From Lysobacterales bacterium (GTDB taxonomy: Bacteria; Pseudomonadota; Gammaproteobacteria; Xanthomonadales; SZUA-36): 64,000 nt of DNA. Shown here in pieces: positions 59,909-64,000 of the stretch (positions are counted from its first letter, which is position 1; each line of letters opens with the position of its first letter). Location: contig JABAAB010000101.1 in the NCBI GenBank assembly GCA_014238945.1, positions 1 through 64,000 on the forward strand, given 5' to 3'. The notes below the pieces were generated by a model that was not told the origin of the DNA, ran no database searches, and was given only the letters and a program-made list of their open reading frames with translations. Position numbers and translations under genes: made by a program.

Positions 59909-60958
59909 TCATCCCGACAGGGCACCAGTGATACCCAGTTCATTGCGAAAAAGGTAGGCAACGGCCAGGATAACGCACAGGCATCCGAACGCGACCAGGG
60001 CACTGACTGACGCGGAAGGGTTTTCAGGTAACTGCACGGCTTCACCTTTACGCTCCAGGTGATCCGAATACAGGTCACAGGTCGACAAAATGTAGACCGG
60101 ACGAAGTATCAGCATGACAATACCCATGGCGATCATGATGGGTATGGCGGCCCAGTAATAAAAGGTGTAAATATGCCCGTAGATCTCGTCGGATCCCGGT
60201 GCAATATCTATCATCGCAAGCAAGAAAAATGAACCGATATAGGCACCGATGCCTACAACCCATCAGATCGCCGAGTAACCTGCCCGCAGTTTCGCAACTT
60301 CGATGAAATTGTCCTTTACGAACTCGACCGAGTTTTTGCCGGATTGAATCAGGCCTTTACCCGTGACGATACTGGGTACAACGCCTGCAATACCCACCTT
60401 CCAGGCGTAATAAAGTGTTTCTGCCAGTGCTTTCTGTGCAGCGGTCCTGGTGTCGTTTTTCTTTGGGAGCCGGTCGAGAATCCGGTTTACCGTTACCCAC
60501 CCATCGGCCCAGTGGAAGATCCACAATGGCCAGCTATGCGGTAACACCAGCTTGAGACAGGTGGCCACCGTCGAGGGTTTTCCTTGCTTGTGCAGGAAGT
60601 GGGTGGCACCCATACAGCCAGTCAGGATACCCACCGGGAATGCGGCCACGCCGACACAGACAAAGGACCAGGCGAGCAATATCCAGTCTGCGGCAGATGA
60701 ACCATCCGATTCAGCGGCATCCCGCCAGACCTCCTCGGGGATCCAGTCGAGCATCTGCACCCACAACAGATAGCCGATACCAATGGCCGTCCATTGCAAC
60801 AGTCCGAACAAGAAAATCTCCTTTTCCTTGAATCCCAGCGCAATGGCATAACCAATCCTTGAGCCGAAACTTTTCAGTCCCCCGGAAGGTTTCTCCTCTA
60901 TGCCGGGAACCTGGCTGATCTATTTCTTGATAAAATTTAACTCGTATAAAAAACTCAT
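59909..60958 (-). pseudogene. membrane protein gene interrupted by in-frame TAG and TGA
   Basis: From an ATG at 60958 with an AAGGAATT ribosome site six bases before it, one minus-strand frame runs 350 codons to 59909. It is interrupted only at codon 13 (TAG, 60922-60920) and codon 232 (TGA, 60265-60263). Between and beyond them it stays coding-like: SRIGYAIALGFKEKEIFLFG, helices near GIGYLLWVQMLDWIP, then VVGIGAYIGSFFLLAMID and YYWAAIPIMIAMGIVMLIL after the TGA. About five or six helices are present. I do not recognise the family. TAG from CAG and TGA from TGG are both single transitions. Decay is likely; readthrough is possible. Confidence 0.8.
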
Positions 60959-60969
60959 CGAATTCCTTG

Positions 60970-61878
60970 TTATTTTTTGCTGAGTTGTTCTACCAGTTGT
61001 TTACGAATTTCATCCATCTCCGCACTGTTCTCCACATCCGGTTGGGGGTATTCCAGTGGCAGGGCCTTGAGGGCATGCGCGATGGTCTTTGCCACCTGGT
61101 AACGCATGAAGGGTTTGTCATCGGCAGGTATGACGAACCAGGGTGCCCATGGCCTCGAAGTCTCGTTCAGCATATCCAGTGCTGCGGCATCGTAATCCTG
61201 TCTGAAACCGGCTTCATGAACATCCCTGGCCGAAAACTTCCAGCGTTTGTCTGGTTCATCGATACGGTCCAGGAAGCGCCTGGCCTGCTCCTCGGGCGAG
61301 ACATGCAGCCAGAATTTCAATATCACCGTGTTCGCTGTGGCCAGGTGCAGTTCATGCTCACGAATGGCTCGGTAACGCATCGGCCAAAGCCGCTCGGTCT
61401 GGGGTGCGCCCTGGGGATAGCGCGCATCCAGAAACTCCGGATGTACACGCACCACCAGCACATCCTCGTAATAGCTGCGATTGAATATCCCGATCCTGCC
61501 CCTGCCCGGCAACGCATTGTTGGTGCGCCACAGGAAATCATGGGTCAGTTCCTGCTTGGAGGGTGATTTGAATGAGGTTACCTTCAGACAGGCCGGGTCC
61601 AGACCGGAAAAACAGGCCCGGATGGTGCCATCCTTGCCGGCCGCATCCAGTGCCTGGAATATACACAACAGGGCAAATTGTCCACCGGCATACAACGCCT
61701 CCTGAAAAACTTCCAGTTGGTCACGTGTTTTCTTGAGCCGGCCCTTGTTGCCCATACCCTTTTTAGGTGCCGAACTAAGCATACCCGTTGATTCCAGACT
61801 GGCATCGAAGGGAACCAGCCAGGGACTGTCCACCGCAACGGTTCTTGGTTGTAATCCGCTGTCGTCGAATAGTTTCAT
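60970..61878 (-). CDS. polyphosphate kinase 2 family protein
   Basis: A 302-residue PPK2-type enzyme that transfers phosphate between polyphosphate and nucleotides. The Walker-like loop is FQALDAAGKDGTIRACFSG; the lid-type motif is IFNRSYYEDVLVVRVHPEF; and ERLWPMRYRAIREHELHL and WKFSARDVHE follow. The start at 61878 is set by ATG after GGAG; codons further upstream run into the MFS gene. One-domain length suggests class I or III; direction (ADP or AMP) cannot be told. It is the next gene upstream of the broken membrane gene, 11 bases apart. Confidence 0.92.
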   Translation of the reverse strand: MKLFDDSGLQPRTVAVDSPWLVPFDASLESTGMLSSAPKKGMGNKGRLKKTRDQLEVFQEALYAGGQFALLCIFQALDAAGKDGTIRACFSGLDPACLKVTSFKSPSKQELTHDFLWRTNNALPGRGRIGIFNRSYYEDVLVVRVHPEFLDARYPQGAPQTERLWPMRYRAIREHELHLATANTVILKFWLHVSPEEQARRFLDRIDEPDKRWKFSARDVHEAGFRQDYDAAALDMLNETSRPWAPWFVIPADDKPFMRYQVAKTIAHALKALPLEYPQPDVENSAEMDEIRKQLVEQLSKK

Positions 61879-61972
61879 TACCGTTGCTCCGCTTTGCGCA
61901 CCCTGGCTGCAACGATACCAAAATTGTTGCAAGAGGATGGAAATCGATGAAACGGCAGTGTCTGGTTGCGGC

Positions 61973-63229
61973 TCAATCCCAATCTTTTTCCAGCCGTTTC
62001 GAAGCCAGGTAAAACAGGCTGGCGGCGACCAGGTAAAACCCGTTACCCGCCAGGATTGAGTAACGCAACGAGTCATTGCCATATTCAAGCTGCAGGGCGT
62101 CGGACAACAATCCGATGGCAAAAGTACCCACTCCGATACCAATCAGGTTGTTGATGAACAGAAATACCGCCGATGCGGTCGCTCTCATATCGGGCCGCAC
62201 CAGGTGCTGGATGACCGAGATAACCGGTCCCAGCCACATCAGGCTCAGAGCGGTCGGGATCAACAGCAAAACCATGGTCAATAATTGGTTTGATGACAGC
62301 ATGGCCAACACATAAAAGGGAATGGCACAGAGGAAGCCAAGAGCAGGTATGTTGACGTAGCGTGAATACTTGATCTGGCCAAAGCGATCCCCCAGCCAGC
62401 CACCGGCCCAGATGCCTGCGAGTCCTCCAACCAGCAGCACGCCACCGTAGTGCAATGAAGCACTCAAAAGGGTCAATTCAAAGCTGCGCACCAGGAACGA
62501 TGGCAGCCAGAAAAAAATCCCATAACCCATCATTGACGAACTGGATGCACCCAGCGAAATCAACCAGAAACTTGGCTTGCGTGACAAGGTCAGCAGGATC
62601 GTTTTTAATCCGGGCGCCCTGCTCTCCTTGTGCTGCCGGTCAAATCCACCGCGCACCGGTTCCCTGACGGTCAGTCGGAATATGGGTGCCAGAGCGATAC
62701 CAGCAAGACCGACGATAAAAAATGCCACCCGCCAGTCCAGCATACTGGCTATGACACCACCGAAAACGATGCCAAGAGCGCTACCGATAGGAATACCAAA
62801 TGAATAGATACTCAAGGCCCGGGCGCGTTGTCCCGGTGGAAATAAATCCGAGATCAGAGAATAGGCGGGAGCCACCCCACCGGCTTCACCAATGCCGACA
62901 CCGAGCCGGGCCGCAAACAACTGCCAGAAACTTGTTGCCAACCCACAGACTGCCGTCATCGCGCTCCACATCGTCAACGCCACCGTCATGATCCAGGTAC
63001 GGCTGAAGCGATCTGCCAGCATGGCGATCGGTATCCCCAGACCGGTATAGAACAGTGCGAAGGCCAGCCCGCCCATCAAGCCCAACTGCGTATCACTAAG
63101 ACCGAGATCGGTCTTGATGGGCACGGCCAGGATTCCAATGATCTGGCGGTCCAGGAAATTGAAGGTATACACCACGACCAGGATAAACAGCGTGTATGCG
63201 CGGTTGTTGTGCAGACTCTTGAGACTCAT
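61973..63229 (-). CDS. MFS transporter, spinster-like
   Basis: A 418-residue inner-membrane carrier with twelve helices. It begins with YTLFILVVVYTFNFLDRQI, then QLGLMGGLAFALFYTGLGIP, and has the loop RFSRTWIMT and RLGVGIGEAGGVAPAYSL typical of spinster-like members. It may export lipids or small acids; the substrate is unknown. The second half contains AGIWAGGWLGDRFGQIKYSR. The PPK2 gene follows 94 bases downstream. Confidence 0.9.
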   Translation of the reverse strand: MSLKSLHNNRAYTLFILVVVYTFNFLDRQIIGILAVPIKTDLGLSDTQLGLMGGLAFALFYTGLGIPIAMLADRFSRTWIMTVALTMWSAMTAVCGLATSFWQLFAARLGVGIGEAGGVAPAYSLISDLFPPGQRARALSIYSFGIPIGSALGIVFGGVIASMLDWRVAFFIVGLAGIALAPIFRLTVREPVRGGFDRQHKESRAPGLKTILLTLSRKPSFWLISLGASSSSMMGYGIFFWLPSFLVRSFELTLLSASLHYGGVLLVGGLAGIWAGGWLGDRFGQIKYSRYVNIPALGFLCAIPFYVLAMLSSNQLLTMVLLLIPTALSLMWLGPVISVIQHLVRPDMRATASAVFLFINNLIGIGVGTFAIGLLSDALQLEYGNDSLRYSILAGNGFYLVAASLFYLASKRLEKDWD

Positions 63230-63424
63230 CTGAACGGCTGGTAACCCACGCGGAGAAGCCAGTCTTTTTCCTGCAGGTGATCAGCGTCCGAGCGCCATGT
63301 CCGCAAAGCGGTAGCTCGAGAATGGAGCAACCGGTGTGTGCGGTTTCCGGGATTCAAGGCGCCCGACCTGGGTGGCCGCCGCCGGTGACCAATGCTGCGG
63401 GTATCCGCGGTGGTTGTCGATAAT
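63230..63424. other. intergenic region, nothing recognised
   Basis: This 195-bp stretch lies between the MFS start and the end of the right-edge kinase gene. I saw no coding frame with a family match and no strong hairpin. It should contain the MFS promoter. Confidence 0.3.
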
Positions 63425-64000
63425 CTAAAGCCACTTCAGAATCCTGGAATACAGATTTTGCGGATCAACAGGCTTGGCCACAAAATCATTCATGCCAGCT
63501 TCCTCACAGGCCTTTCGGTCTTCTTCAAACACATTGGCGGTCATAGCCAGGATCGGGATTTCTTCATCTTTGCCATTGGATATGGATTGTGCACGGATCA
63601 AACGTGTTGCCTCCAGACCGTCCATATTGGGCATCTGAATATCCATCAGAATAAGACTGTATGTAGCGTCCTTGATCATCTCTACCGCCTGCCTTCCATC
63701 GTTTGCACTGTCGACACTCAGACCAACATTTCTGAGTAGAGCGATTGCCACTTCAAGGTTGATGGGGTGGTCTTCTACGAGGAGTATTTTCGTCTCTCGT
63801 TGCAGGGAGTGCAACCGGGCCTCATCCTCTTTCAATTGATTGGTAACAATTGCTTCTGATGCTCTTTCCAGCTGGTCAAACCAGGCGGTAAACCAGAAGA
63901 AACTGCCCTGACCCACTTCACTTTCAGCACCGGCCTGTCCACCCATCAGACTGGCGAGGCGCCGCCCTATGGCAAGACCCAGACCCGTTCCGCCATATTT
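63425..64000 (-). CDS. hybrid histidine kinase, C-terminal part only
   Basis: The frame runs off the right edge with no start; 191 codons are seen. It begins with the end of an ATPase domain ([24 protein letters not shown]) and then a receiver domain with [13 protein letters not shown], the acceptor in [12 protein letters not shown] and the lysine in [10 protein letters not shown]. It stops soon after the receiver, without the Hpt domain found in the 41-44 kb kinase, which it otherwise resembles closely. Confidence 0.93.
   Translation of the reverse strand, partial: KYGGTGLGLAIGRRLASLMGGQAGAESEVGQGSFFWFTAWFDQLERASEAIVTNQLKEDEARLHSLQRETKILLVEDHPINLEVAIALLRNVGLSVDSANDGRQAVEMIKDATYSLILMDIQMPNMDGLEATRLIRAQSISNGKDEEIPILAMTANVFEEDRKACEEAGMNDFVAKPVDPQNLYSRILKWL

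Noticed and set aside
59909-60958. Selenocysteine or pyrrolysine insertion at the in-frame TGA and TAG
   Set aside because: Two different stop types occur in one gene. The protein shows no family with such residues, and I did not identify an insertion element.

Overview
The window looks like about 64 kb of a gammaproteobacterial chromosome. The evidence is the block ftsB-ispD-ispF-truD next to eno, kdsA and pyrG, the neighbouring parE and parC genes, and the absence of phage, plasmid or insertion-sequence genes. Base composition is moderate and fairly even. I cannot name a genus. The mix of S9 peptidases, a membrane-anchored TolB-like/TPR protein, DUF3617, DUF3291 and DUF2207 proteins and many sensor kinases is typical of environmental gammaproteobacteria. 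I saw no tRNA, rRNA, CRISPR array or transposase.

Layout. 1-6150 (minus): a SecB-like gene cut by the left edge, then an operon of ABC ATPase, permease, GldG-like protein, DUF4340 protein, DUF423 protein and an AlkA-type glycosylase, in which all five junctions are 4-bp ATGA overlaps. 6314-11159: an M14-type deacylase, two small membrane proteins, a NarL-type two-component pair, a possible HExxH metalloprotein and an acetyltransferase. 11250-18133 (minus): a housekeeping block with an FHA protein, truD, ispF, ispD, ftsB, eno, kdsA and pyrG. 18280-23041 (plus): an outer-membrane barrel, parE and parC. 23154-32106: a LuxR-DUF4199 fusion, a transporter, a CheY-like protein, methyltransferases, a 2-oxoglutarate oxygenase and a membrane kinase. 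32266-34496: a decaying stretch with a broken sodium/solute symporter and a broken membrane protein. 34552-48618: an S9 peptidase, CtaA/COX15, a MarR-GNAT protein, folD, a large hybrid kinase, a heme-copper-oxidase-like protein, and LemA with DUF2207. 48708-55072 (plus): an operon for reductive pyrimidine breakdown (hydA, ureidopropionase, NCS1 permease, preT, preA). 55236-64000: a split TPR protein, a prolyl oligopeptidase, a membrane gene with two in-frame stops, a PPK2 kinase, an MFS transporter and the 3' end of another hybrid kinase.

Function. The best-defined pathway is pyrimidine use: the NCS1 permease imports the base, PreT/PreA reduce it, HydA opens the ring and the amidohydrolase releases the beta-amino acid. 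No beta-alanine aminotransferase or local regulator is visible. Signal transduction is rich, with three histidine kinases plus one partial, a NarL-type regulator and a lone receiver.

The most unusual theme is gene damage. Five loci carry in-frame stops, single-base shifts, an internal deletion or a gene-joining deletion. Three of the shifts fall in homopolymer runs, so sequencing error must be separated from real decay. I did not find a clearly new multi-gene system. The best candidates for new biology are the LuxR-DUF4199 fusion, the possible HExxH protein, the oxidase-like protein without a His-His pair, and the GldG/DUF4340 transporter operon.
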